Positions 36,109-43,685 of a stretch of DNA of 64,000 bases are shown here, one piece after another (position 1 is the first letter of the stretch; each line of letters starts with the position of its first letter). Below the pieces are notes generated by a model, which was given only the letters and a program-made list of their open reading frames with translations, did no database searches and was not told the origin of the DNA. Where the stretch lies: positions 248,001-312,000 of the forward strand of contig CANNGL010000003.1 in the NCBI GenBank assembly GCA_947504205.1, written 5' to 3'. The DNA is from an uncultured Litoreibacter sp. Its GTDB lineage: Bacteria > Pseudomonadota > Alphaproteobacteria > Rhodobacterales > Rhodobacteraceae. Position numbers and translations under genes: made by a program.

Positions 36109-37443
36109 ATGAAGGTCAGTAAACTGCCCAAAGATCCTGGCCCCTGTGCGTGGAACGCGATCTTGGCGCCTGCAGCAGAAGCCGACGCGCTAGTTGGTGA
36201 ACAAACTGCAGATTGGCTAATTGTTGGAGCCGGGTTTGCAGGATTGTCTGCTGCAAGGCAGCTTTCGCTGCTGCATCCTCACGGCAGAATCGTGGTGTTA
36301 GAGGCAGGACGAGTTGCGGAAGGGCCAGCTGGTCGAAATTCTGGGTTCATGATTGATCTACCGCATGATCTGGCATCGGAGGATTATGCCGGTCAGCTGC
36401 AAAGTGATATCGCGCAAACCCAAGCTAATCGCGAAGCAATCCGCTTTGCCGCCGAAATGGCAGAAGCGTTTGAGCTGACAACAGAGGCATTTTCGCAAAG
36501 CGGCAAGATCAATGCAGCCGCTACCCAAAAGGGCGATCGGCACAATCAAGAATTTGCCAACCATCTTGCTGAAATGGGCGAAAGCTACGAGATGCTCGAT
36601 GCCTCTCAGATGCGCGATCTTACCGGAACCGATTACTATCACAGTGGCCTCTCCACACCGGGGACCGCGATGTTGCAACCTGCCCTTTATGTAAGGGGCA
36701 TTGCCAAAGGTCTTCGAAGCAACCGACTGTCGATCTACGAGAACAGTGCTGTTCTAACGCTTTCAAAAAGCAATTGTGACTGGGTGGCAAAGACCCGTTC
36801 TGGGCAGATTACAGCGCCAAAGGTTATCCTTGCGGTAAATGGACATATCAATAGCTTTGGGTATTTTCACCAAAAGCTCATGCATGTGTTTACCTATGCC
36901 TCAATGACGAGCTCCATGCGCGATGAAGAGGTTTCGGCGCTGGGCGGAGCTCCTGTTTGGGGTGTCACCCCCGCTGATCCGCTGGGGACCACGGTTCGGA
37001 AAATAACAGGGAGCGGTGGCACCAGGATTGTTGTGCGCAATCGTTTTACCTACGAACCCACAATGGAAGTATCAGGCGCCAAGCTGGCCGAAGTTGCGAA
37101 AACGCATGATGCCTCCTTTCGGGCGAGATTCCCTATGCTCGCCAATCTTGAGATCGAATATCGTTGGGGAGGGCGACTTTGCCTAAGCCGAAACAACGTG
37201 CCCGCATTTGGCGAAGTCGAACACGGGGTATTTTCTGCATGTTGTCAAAATGGGTTGGGGACCACGAAGGGAACTTTGGGAGGCATGGCGGCCGCACAAC
37301 TGGCTTCTGGCCAAAAAACAAATTTGGTCGGACTGTTGCAATCACTCGAGGCGCCTTCTCATCTGCCGCCTGAGCCATTGATGAGTATTGGTGCGACCGC
37401 CCGTTTGCGATATGGAGAGTGGAAAGCTGGACGGGAGCTCTGA
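36109..37443 (+). CDS. FAD-dependent oxidoreductase, PuuB-like
   Basis: A 444-residue flavoprotein of the glycine oxidase/DAO group with the dinucleotide motif WLIVGAGFAGLSAARQL near residue 38 and VLEAGRVAEGPAGRNSGFMIDLPHDLASEDY. These blocks resemble gamma-glutamylputrescine oxidase (PuuB). The C-terminus has WGGRLCLSRNNVPAFGEVEHGVFSACCQNGLGTTKGTLGGMAAA. A ribosome site GGATGGGTAGACC precedes the ATG. Pairing with a PuuC-like aldehyde dehydrogenase suggests amine oxidation to an aldehyde and on to an acid; the substrate is not known, and PuuA (the glutamylating enzyme) is absent. Confidence 0.9.
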   Translation: MKVSKLPKDPGPCAWNAILAPAAEADALVGEQTADWLIVGAGFAGLSAARQLSLLHPHGRIVVLEAGRVAEGPAGRNSGFMIDLPHDLASEDYAGQLQSDIAQTQANREAIRFAAEMAEAFELTTEAFSQSGKINAAATQKGDRHNQEFANHLAEMGESYEMLDASQMRDLTGTDYYHSGLSTPGTAMLQPALYVRGIAKGLRSNRLSIYENSAVLTLSKSNCDWVAKTRSGQITAPKVILAVNGHINSFGYFHQKLMHVFTYASMTSSMRDEEVSALGGAPVWGVTPADPLGTTVRKITGSGGTRIVVRNRFTYEPTMEVSGAKLAEVAKTHDASFRARFPMLANLEIEYRWGGRLCLSRNNVPAFGEVEHGVFSACCQNGLGTTKGTLGGMAAAQLASGQKTNLVGLLQSLEAPSHLPPEPLMSIGATARLRYGEWKAGREL

Positions 37444-37449
37444 TCATAG

Positions 37450-37818
37450 GTGTATGGGGAAGACAGCTTCTTTACCTTGAACTACGCAGAGCGGATCGGA
37501 CTTGTATTAATCAGTCTCACCATGAGTGTGCTGATGATCTGGGGAAACATTCGATGCTGCCACAATAAGCCGCTACGCGCAAAGCTGCTCATAACTATCG
37601 TTCTTTTTGGTCTGTTCGTTTGGTTGTCGCCTCAGATCTACTACGCCTACTATCGAGTGATCATAGAGGGCTTGCCTCGACAGTTAGTTGTGGCGTGGCC
37701 CCCACCAATTCTCGACATACTTCGATACACAGTTTTTTTGGGGCCTGGCACGCTTTCGGCACATGGCCAAGGATTGCTATTCTGGCTCATGCTGGGTTTC
37801 GCTGTCTTTCGGCGTTAA
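37450..37818 (+). CDS. Small membrane protein of unknown function
   Basis: A 122-residue protein with hydrophobic segments at about residues 15-31, 43-65 and 98-118. The start is a GTG seven bases after the PuuB-like gene, with AGGTG overlapping; an ATG within the first helix (MSVLMIWG) is the alternative. No family is recognised. The gene continues the catabolic cluster and its last 42 bases overlap the convergent BciB-like gene. Because part of it is forced by overlap, the call is moderate. Confidence 0.55.
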   Translation: MYGEDSFFTLNYAERIGLVLISLTMSVLMIWGNIRCCHNKPLRAKLLITIVLFGLFVWLSPQIYYAYYRVIIEGLPRQLVVAWPPPILDILRYTVFLGPGTLSAHGQGLLFWLMLGFAVFRR

Positions 37819-39009
37819 CCCGTATGGCTTTACCAGCTTCCAGATGTGATCTGGAATCATGGTCCGCATTCGTTTGGGCTCATCTCTTCTTAGATGGAGG
37901 ACTGTTTCTGCAGCCTTCATTTCCAGCCGAGCGCGAGCAAATTCGAGACCCCTGGGCCCGACTCTCGGCATCAACCAAGCCATTACTCCGCGCAAGAAAT
38001 TCGGCATTCGCCTGAGTGGCAGACCACCTGCTGCAAGCCTCGTGTTTTTTATGAAGCCTGCGACCGAGGATGCCCGTTTGCCTGCACTTGTCAGGGGTTC
38101 CAAGATCAGATCATCGCCAAGCAGATCAACGATCTCCTGACCGCGCCCATTTCGTACTATGAGCCATTGCTGCCCAGTTCCCGCCATGTATCCGACTGTC
38201 ACGTCTGCAAGCGCGTTCGTGTAATCGACACAGGTCTTGCAGGTTGTTGAGAAGAAGTCTGAGGGCAGATCTGAAAGCGGAAGCTTCAGGAATGGGATTT
38301 CTTGAATGCGCCCATCTGAAAACCTCAACTCGACATGGTAGTCAGCCCGAAATTCCAAATATGTGATGTCATCCGGACGGTCAGAAATCAGCTCAAGGAA
38401 AGCATGAAAATTCTTGGTTGTTGTGTTGTCAGAACACGGCGTTCCGACGACATAGATCTTCTCAAATCCTAGCTGCTTCTCAATATGGCGCAGTGCGTGA
38501 ATTTGGCAGGGTATGCCTACAATACACAGACGCTTGAGGCCAGCGTCGGCTGCGGGTTCGAGCAAGGCGAGTAAGGGCGCGAATCCCATTCTCATGCCGC
38601 GTGCTTGAGCCATATTTTCCGGGTCGGTGACAAGTATTGGTCTGGGTTTCCAACGATCATTGGGGTCGGGTCCGATGCAAAGGACACCATCGACGTATCG
38701 GGCTTCCAACAATCTCGTCGCAAGCTCTGTCGTGATACCGGTCCATTGAGCGTTGGATTTTGGGGTTTTTAAGCGGGCGCGATACATCGCGTCGAATGGC
38801 CCGAAGAATAATTCATCACCGTGTATTGAGCGAGAACGACCATGGGATAAGCGCTCGGAGCTAGGATAGTCTGGTGCAATGAACTGACAGGCTGTGCCGC
38901 ATGATTTGGCGATCTTCATGCGCGACAAGCCGCAATCGGTGCAGAGATTGCGATGCAATGCAGGTGCAAAGTCATCGTCATAATCTGTGCTTGGTGGTGC
39001 AGATGACAT
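37777..39009 (-). CDS. bciB: Coenzyme F420 hydrogenase beta-family protein, likely 8-vinyl reductase BciB
   Basis: A 410-residue iron-sulfur flavoprotein of the FrhB/BciB/HCAR family. The N-terminal cysteines LCTDCGLSRMKIAKSCGTACQF (C23, C26, C37, C41) and the central CKTCVDYTNALADVTVGYMAG (FrhB C-terminal domain) are typical. In phototrophs the family member BciB reduces the 8-vinyl group of divinyl (proto)chlorophyllide with ferredoxin, so I read it as BciB; it could be another FrhB-family reductase. It lies about 28 kb from the photosynthesis cluster end, in the opposite direction. ATG 39009 is preferred over a TTG at 39036. Confidence 0.68.
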   Translation of the reverse strand: MSSAPPSTDYDDDFAPALHRNLCTDCGLSRMKIAKSCGTACQFIAPDYPSSERLSHGRSRSIHGDELFFGPFDAMYRARLKTPKSNAQWTGITTELATRLLEARYVDGVLCIGPDPNDRWKPRPILVTDPENMAQARGMRMGFAPLLALLEPAADAGLKRLCIVGIPCQIHALRHIEKQLGFEKIYVVGTPCSDNTTTKNFHAFLELISDRPDDITYLEFRADYHVELRFSDGRIQEIPFLKLPLSDLPSDFFSTTCKTCVDYTNALADVTVGYMAGTGQQWLIVRNGRGQEIVDLLGDDLILEPLTSAGKRASSVAGFIKNTRLAAGGLPLRRMPNFLRGVMAWLMPRVGPRGLEFARARLEMKAAETVLHLRRDEPKRMRTMIPDHIWKLVKPYGLTPKDSETQHEPE

Positions 39010-39235
39010 ATCCGAAGGCTCTGCTACAGCTAACAAAGTGTCAACTTTATCTGACGCCGAAGATACGCTTCATTGTGGCTAGCTCGATGGGCAGAGGTTG
39101 CTGGAGTCGTGGTTCCGCCCGAAACCAACAGCCAATCCGGCAAGCGATCCCATTTGAGGTCTTTCCCCCGGTGCGCTTTTGGGGGTATCAGGCCGCGTCT
39201 GAGTTGAGACTCACTCGAAAAAGGATCCGAAGCAT

Positions 39236-40258
39236 ATGGGCTACAAAGTCGTTATTGCAGGCGCTACTGGAAATGTGGGCCGTGAAATGCTGAATATTCT
39301 CGCGGAACGTCAGTTCCCGGTTGATGAGATTGCAGCGCTTGCTTCGCGTAGATCTCTGGGCACAGAGGTTAGCTTTGGCGACGCCACGCTCAAAACTCAG
39401 GACTTGGCGACGTTTGACTTTGCCGGATGGGACATTGCGCTTTTCGCTGTGGGTTCCGCTGCAACCAAAGACTTTGCACCAAAAGCTGCCGCTGCAGGGT
39501 GTACTGTCATCGATAACTCTTCGCTTTATCGTTATGATCCCGATGTCCCTTTGATCGTGCCTGAGGTGAATGCTGATGCGATTGAGGGTTATTCCAAGAA
39601 GAATATTATCGCCAATCCGAATTGCTCTACCGCACAGATGGTTGTCGCGCTCAAACCGCTTCACGATCGAGCACGGATCAAGCGGGTGGTGGTTTCCACG
39701 TATCAGTCAGTTTCCGGTGCCGGCAAAGATGGGATCGATGAGTTGTGGGATCAGACCAAGTCGATCTACAACCCTGTTGACGAGAAAGAACCTGCTAAAT
39801 TTACCAAGCAGATTGCATTCAACGTCATTCCACATATCGACACATTCATGGAAGATGGATCGACCAAGGAAGAGTGGAAAATGGTGGCGGAGACGAAGAA
39901 GATCGTTGATCCGTCGATCAAGGTGACAGCGACATGTGTCAGAGTTCCGGTTTTCGTAGGCCATTCAGAAGCGATCAACATTGAGTTCGAAGACTTTCTC
40001 GACGAAGACGAGGCGCGAGACATTCTACGTGAAGCACCCGGCATCATGGTTATCGATAAGCGCGAAGACGGAGGTTATGTGACGCCTGTCGAATGTGTGG
40101 GTGACTTTGCCACCTTCATCAGTCGCATTCGTCAAGATTCGACGATAGAAAACGGCCTAAACCTCTGGTGCGTTTCGGATAACCTCAGGAAAGGTGCTGC
40201 ACTAAACGCGGTCCAGATTGCCGAAGTTTTGGGTCAACGTATTTTGAAAAAAGGCTGA
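39236..40258 (+). CDS. asd: Aspartate-semialdehyde dehydrogenase (Asd)
   Basis: This enzyme reduces aspartyl phosphate to the semialdehyde at the branch to lysine, threonine and methionine. The 340-residue protein has VVIAGATGNVGREML for NADP, the catalytic cysteine in NPNCSTAQM at about C130, and STYQSVSGAGKDGIDEL. Length is normal. It is a single gene with a GGATCC-linked ribosome site (AAAAGGATCCGAAGCAT); a 226-base gap upstream holds no other gene. Confidence 0.96.
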   Translation: MGYKVVIAGATGNVGREMLNILAERQFPVDEIAALASRRSLGTEVSFGDATLKTQDLATFDFAGWDIALFAVGSAATKDFAPKAAAAGCTVIDNSSLYRYDPDVPLIVPEVNADAIEGYSKKNIIANPNCSTAQMVVALKPLHDRARIKRVVVSTYQSVSGAGKDGIDELWDQTKSIYNPVDEKEPAKFTKQIAFNVIPHIDTFMEDGSTKEEWKMVAETKKIVDPSIKVTATCVRVPVFVGHSEAINIEFEDFLDEDEARDILREAPGIMVIDKREDGGYVTPVECVGDFATFISRIRQDSTIENGLNLWCVSDNLRKGAALNAVQIAEVLGQRILKKG

Positions 40259-40298
40259 TCTAGAGACTAGTTAGATCGCTTGCATTAAGCGGGCTGGA

Positions 40299-41003
40299 TC
40301 ACCCCAAATCGTTCCAACTGTCTGGTAGGACCTCAGGTATCTCATCTGCAATCACCAGATCGGCTTCGATCGGGATGGTTTCCTGTTCTTTTGAATGGCG
40401 AGCAACTTCTGCCATAACTTCGTATTCATCACCTGGGATTGCATCGCTACCTCTTGATCCATCGAACTCAAACACATCTTCACCATTGGGATTGTTGGCT
40501 TCGTCATCAAAAAGCTGCTGGATTATTCCGGTTACATGCACATCAGGGATTTCGGGAAGTTTGATCGACACAGCCTCACCCTCGCCGCCTAGTCTGGTGG
40601 CAGTGGAATTGATCATGAACTGCGTCACGTCGGTTGCAGAGTTGAGCTTGGGTAATTGTTCAGAACCTAACGAAAAACTCAGATCAACAGATGTTTCTTC
40701 GAGCGCATAGGCGAAGGTCAGAACCTCGGCGGAATGTGCGGTTCCATTGTCTGTCCAGTTCACGCCGTAGAATTCCAACATCTCCGGTAGGGGCCCGTCG
40801 TTTATATGTGCCCCATCGATGAGCATGTTGTAGTCGCTTAGAGAAACGCTTGCGTCATTTGGATCATCGGTCAGATAGCGTATCGCTAACTCTCCCGAAC
40901 CGGTGGGAGACACGATTTGGAGAACAACTGGTTCGACAGCAATAATGTCCCCAGCGTTGGTTGCGGCGATGAATTTGTATCCGCTAACGTCGTAAGTCGC
41001 CAT
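40299..41003 (-). CDS. Acidic protein of unknown function
   Basis: A 234-residue protein with strongly acidic composition and no cysteine, signal peptide or membrane segment. Visible stretches are GYKFIAATNAGDIIAVEP, LSFSLGSEQLPKLNSATDV and GEDVFEFDGSRGSDAIPGDEYEVM. The beta-rich, Asp/Asn-rich character suggests a calcium-binding or surface-associated protein, but there is no RTX nonapeptide and I recognise no family. It stands alone between asd and the carbon-uptake operon and could be secreted by a type I system; that is a guess. Confidence 0.7.
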   Translation of the reverse strand: MATYDVSGYKFIAATNAGDIIAVEPVVLQIVSPTGSGELAIRYLTDDPNDASVSLSDYNMLIDGAHINDGPLPEMLEFYGVNWTDNGTAHSAEVLTFAYALEETSVDLSFSLGSEQLPKLNSATDVTQFMINSTATRLGGEGEAVSIKLPEIPDVHVTGIIQQLFDDEANNPNGEDVFEFDGSRGSDAIPGDEYEVMAEVARHSKEQETIPIEADLVIADEIPEVLPDSWNDLG

Positions 41004-41127
41004 GTGCGTACCCTCGGCTTTAGAAATCTGTCCGCCAGGGAGGTAGGTTGATCGTTCTAAGGCTGGATTAATTTATCGGCGTCGCTTTGAACAAAAAAGA
41101 TATAATTTTCAGAAAGTTGATTGGTTT

Positions 41128-41439
41128 CTAGAAGCGCTCTGCGCGGAGCACTTCGCAGTCCACGACGTTTACAACGCCGATATGTCGCTCAACCACGCGG
41201 AATGCGGCGTCAAGTAGCGCATCGAGTTTCTCAGGTCGGATGATACAGACCAATTGCACCATTCCGCCTGCGCTTGTTATTTGGCCATCACGAGACCACG
41301 AACCGGACCGTCCAGAGCCTCCAAGCACCGGCAGCACTGTAAATCCGGTCACATCTGCGGATTCCAGCGCTTTGCGCAGTCGTCGCTCCATCGGTGCTTC
41401 AATGATGATCTCGACCCGTTTTGCCTGATGGGTTTGCAT
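41128..41439 (-). CDS. sbtB: PII-like regulatory protein SbtB
   Basis: A 103-residue PII-fold protein encoded directly after SbtA. It has the PII core (KRVEIIIEAPMERRLRKALESADVTGFTVLPVLGGSG) and a C-terminal VVNVVDCEVLRAERF; the T-loop is short and glycine/serine-rich with no uridylylation tyrosine (GSGRSGSWSRDGQ). In cyanobacteria SbtB binds cAMP and related nucleotides and controls SbtA. Its ATG is three bases from the sbtA stop, so they are co-expressed. Confidence 0.82.
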   Translation of the reverse strand: MQTHQAKRVEIIIEAPMERRLRKALESADVTGFTVLPVLGGSGRSGSWSRDGQITSAGGMVQLVCIIRPEKLDALLDAAFRVVERHIGVVNVVDCEVLRAERF

Positions 41440-41442
41440 CGA

Positions 41443-42420
41443 TCAGCCTCCTGTAAAAGTGCGTGCTACGGCTATGTAGATGGGAATGCCCAAGGTCAGA
41501 TTAAATGGAAAAGTGACGCCAAGCGACATCGTCAGATAAATAGACGGGTTGGCTTCTGGTAAGGCCACACGCATAGCGGCTGGGACGGCGATGTAGGACG
41601 CCGATGCAGACAATGTCATCAGGAGTGCAACGCCGCCGGACGAAAGGCCAAGCGCCAGACCTGCTCCAAGGCCAAAGACGGATCCGATCAATGGCATTAG
41701 CACACCGAAAGCCAACAGGCCAGGCGTCAAACTGCTTGCGCTGTTTCGCAAACCACGCCCTGCAACCAGCCCCATGTCCAATAAAAACAGACACAACACG
41801 CCTTGAAATGGTGTAACCACAAAGCTTTCGATTTTGGCCATGCCATCCTGACCGGTGATACCGCCGATCAAAAATGACCCAACGAGAAGAACAATAGACC
41901 CATTCAGCAATATTTCCCGCCACAAACCCGCATCCGGCGCTTGCTGGTCTGACTTGCGCGACACCAACCAAAGAGCTGACAGGATGGCTGGTGCCTCCAT
42001 GACCGCCGCGACCGCGACCATGTAGCCTTCGGAGATAATACCACTCCCTGTCAGTGCAGATGTGCTGGCTACGAAGGTCACGATAGATATAGAACCGTAA
42101 TGCGCGGCGACTGCTGCGGCGTCCATAGTGCTAAGGCGACTCATGATCCTCAACAGAAAAAAAGCGATAAAGGGAATGAAAGCCGAAAGTATCATCCCAG
42201 CGATAAGACTGAGAACGAGGCGGGCGTCTAAACCGTGATCGGCAACAGAAACTCCGCCTTTGAAACCTATCGCGAACAACAAATAGATCGACATTGCTTT
42301 GGCTGCCGCCTCGGGAAATGTCAGATCGGAGCGGGCGAACGCCGCTGCAACCCCGAGAATGAAAAAGAGGATCAACGGCGAAAGCAGGTTCTCCATCGCC
42401 AATGAGAAGATACCGTCCAT
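41443..42420 (-). CDS. sbtA: Sodium-dependent bicarbonate permease SbtA
   Basis: A 325-residue membrane protein of the SbtA/DUF897 family with about ten hydrophobic segments in two inverted halves. The family blocks LLFAIGFKGGVSVADHGL and AAHYGSISIVTFVASTSAL in the first half and LFLLDMGLVAGRGL and TLSASASYIAVPAAMRVALPEANPSIYLTMSLGVTFPFNLTLGIPIY in the second are present. SbtA imports bicarbonate with Na+. It lies between a carbonic anhydrase gene and sbtB, a known arrangement for inorganic-carbon concentration. Confidence 0.93.
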   Translation of the reverse strand: MDGIFSLAMENLLSPLILFFILGVAAAFARSDLTFPEAAAKAMSIYLLFAIGFKGGVSVADHGLDARLVLSLIAGMILSAFIPFIAFFLLRIMSRLSTMDAAAVAAHYGSISIVTFVASTSALTGSGIISEGYMVAVAAVMEAPAILSALWLVSRKSDQQAPDAGLWREILLNGSIVLLVGSFLIGGITGQDGMAKIESFVVTPFQGVLCLFLLDMGLVAGRGLRNSASSLTPGLLAFGVLMPLIGSVFGLGAGLALGLSSGGVALLMTLSASASYIAVPAAMRVALPEANPSIYLTMSLGVTFPFNLTLGIPIYIAVARTFTGG

Positions 42421-42438
42421 GCGACTACTGCCCTTTAA

Positions 42439-43086
42439 TCAGACGTGCACAAAACCTTGTTCGGGAATGTAGTGCTCTAAGCTGCCTGCACCAATGTCGG
42501 TGAACAAGCCGTGCAAGCTCAGGTCGCCGCTCTTGACCGCGTCTGCGACAAAAGGGAAGCCATTCAGATTTTCCAAGGAAATCAAGACAGCTTCTTTTTC
42601 CAAAGCCGCGCGACGAGCTGCTTCATCGTCCAGACCTTTGACGCGTTCATAGCCAGGCTTAAGAATATCCATCCACCGACCAACAAAGCTGGTCTTTTCA
42701 TTTAACTCAGGTGCTTGGCCAGAGCACATGTCATAGCAGCCTGCGACGCCGCCACAGTTCGAGTGTCCCAAAACAATGATGTGCGCGACGTTCAGGCTGG
42801 TGACGGCATACTCTACAGCCGCGGATGTGCCGTGGTGATCGCCGTCGGGCAGATAAGGCGGCACCAGATTGGCGATATTTCGGTGGATGAAAAACTCGCC
42901 CTGTTCGGCACCGAAAATCGATGTGACGTGCACGCGGCTGTCGCAACAAGATATTACCATGGCGCGCGGGCGCTGACCCTCAGAGGCCAACCGCCGATAC
43001 CACGGTTCATTTTCGTTGAAGGTCGTTGCTTTCCAGCCGTGGTAGCGCTGAAGCAAATAAGTTGGAAGAGGTTTGATTATGTCCAT
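42439..43086 (-). CDS. Beta-class carbonic anhydrase
   Basis: A 215-residue zinc enzyme that interconverts CO2 and bicarbonate. The zinc ligands are C47 with the dyad Asp-Arg in SCCDSRVH, and H108 and C111 in LGHSNCGGV. Length matches beta carbonic anhydrases. It has no signal peptide, so it acts in the cytoplasm, where it would turn bicarbonate from SbtA into CO2 (or the reverse). It is first in the operon with sbtA (18 bases between) and sbtB. Confidence 0.95.
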   Translation of the reverse strand: MDIIKPLPTYLLQRYHGWKATTFNENEPWYRRLASEGQRPRAMVISCCDSRVHVTSIFGAEQGEFFIHRNIANLVPPYLPDGDHHGTSAAVEYAVTSLNVAHIIVLGHSNCGGVAGCYDMCSGQAPELNEKTSFVGRWMDILKPGYERVKGLDDEAARRAALEKEAVLISLENLNGFPFVADAVKSGDLSLHGLFTDIGAGSLEHYIPEQGFVHV

Positions 43087-43223
43087 CCGAATCTCGTTTT
43101 TAGCTGTAGATACGGAGAATTTTCACTAAATACGAATGCTATTTCACACCACCCATTACAGAGCTTTTACTCTCCCATGTCATCAAGCCCTTTCTGAGTG
43201 GGGGTTGGGTACGAGGGATTTTG

Positions 43224-43607
43224 ATGGGTGCAGTCGAAAAAATGGAGCTGGCTGAAGGCGTGGTACTAGATTCAGACAGGTTGGTATATCTTTGTGTCTC
43301 TTTGGGAGAATCTGTAACGGAAGCGCTCGTCACCGCTTCAATCGGAGATATCGCAAGAGGGGTCGAGGGCTTGGATGCCGTTGAGCATTCTCATGGCCAA
43401 GAAGAATATCTCAACGCATTATCTCGTTTGGCCTCCGTCGCTCGCCATATTGGGCTGACGAGTTTTGCAAAGGTGGTGATGGACATCACCGAATGTATAG
43501 ATGCAGGGGACACTGTTGCCCTGTCTGCGACCAAGGCTCGTCTAAACCGTATAGCGCATAAGTCGGAAGCCGCGATTTTACACCTTGAGGATATGCTTGT
43601 TCGATGA
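43224..43607 (+). CDS. Helical protein of unknown function
   Basis: A 127-residue soluble, mostly helical protein with no cysteine-rich or catalytic motif; blocks are VLDSDRLVYLCVSLGESVTEALV, LSRLASVARHIGLTSFAKVVMDITECI and KARLNRIAHKSEAAILHLEDML. The layout (short helices, a heptad-like end) could form a four-helix bundle, but no histidine-phosphotransfer site is evident. It lies 78 bases before the leucyl aminopeptidase gene. Start is ATG 43224 after GAGGGATTTT; the codon before it is an in-frame TTG. Confidence 0.75.
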   Translation: MGAVEKMELAEGVVLDSDRLVYLCVSLGESVTEALVTASIGDIARGVEGLDAVEHSHGQEEYLNALSRLASVARHIGLTSFAKVVMDITECIDAGDTVALSATKARLNRIAHKSEAAILHLEDMLVR

Positions 43608-43685
43608 GCGTTCGCCCCGGACAAAGGCTACTTGCACTGAATACGGGTCCGGGTAGGGTGGTGCGTGGAACTACGCGGACGCGCC

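Noticed and set aside
40257-40290. Hairpins GATCTA/TAGATC and GCTT/AAGC after asd as a terminator
   Set aside because: Stems are short and AT-rich and there is no T-run; not convincing as a terminator.
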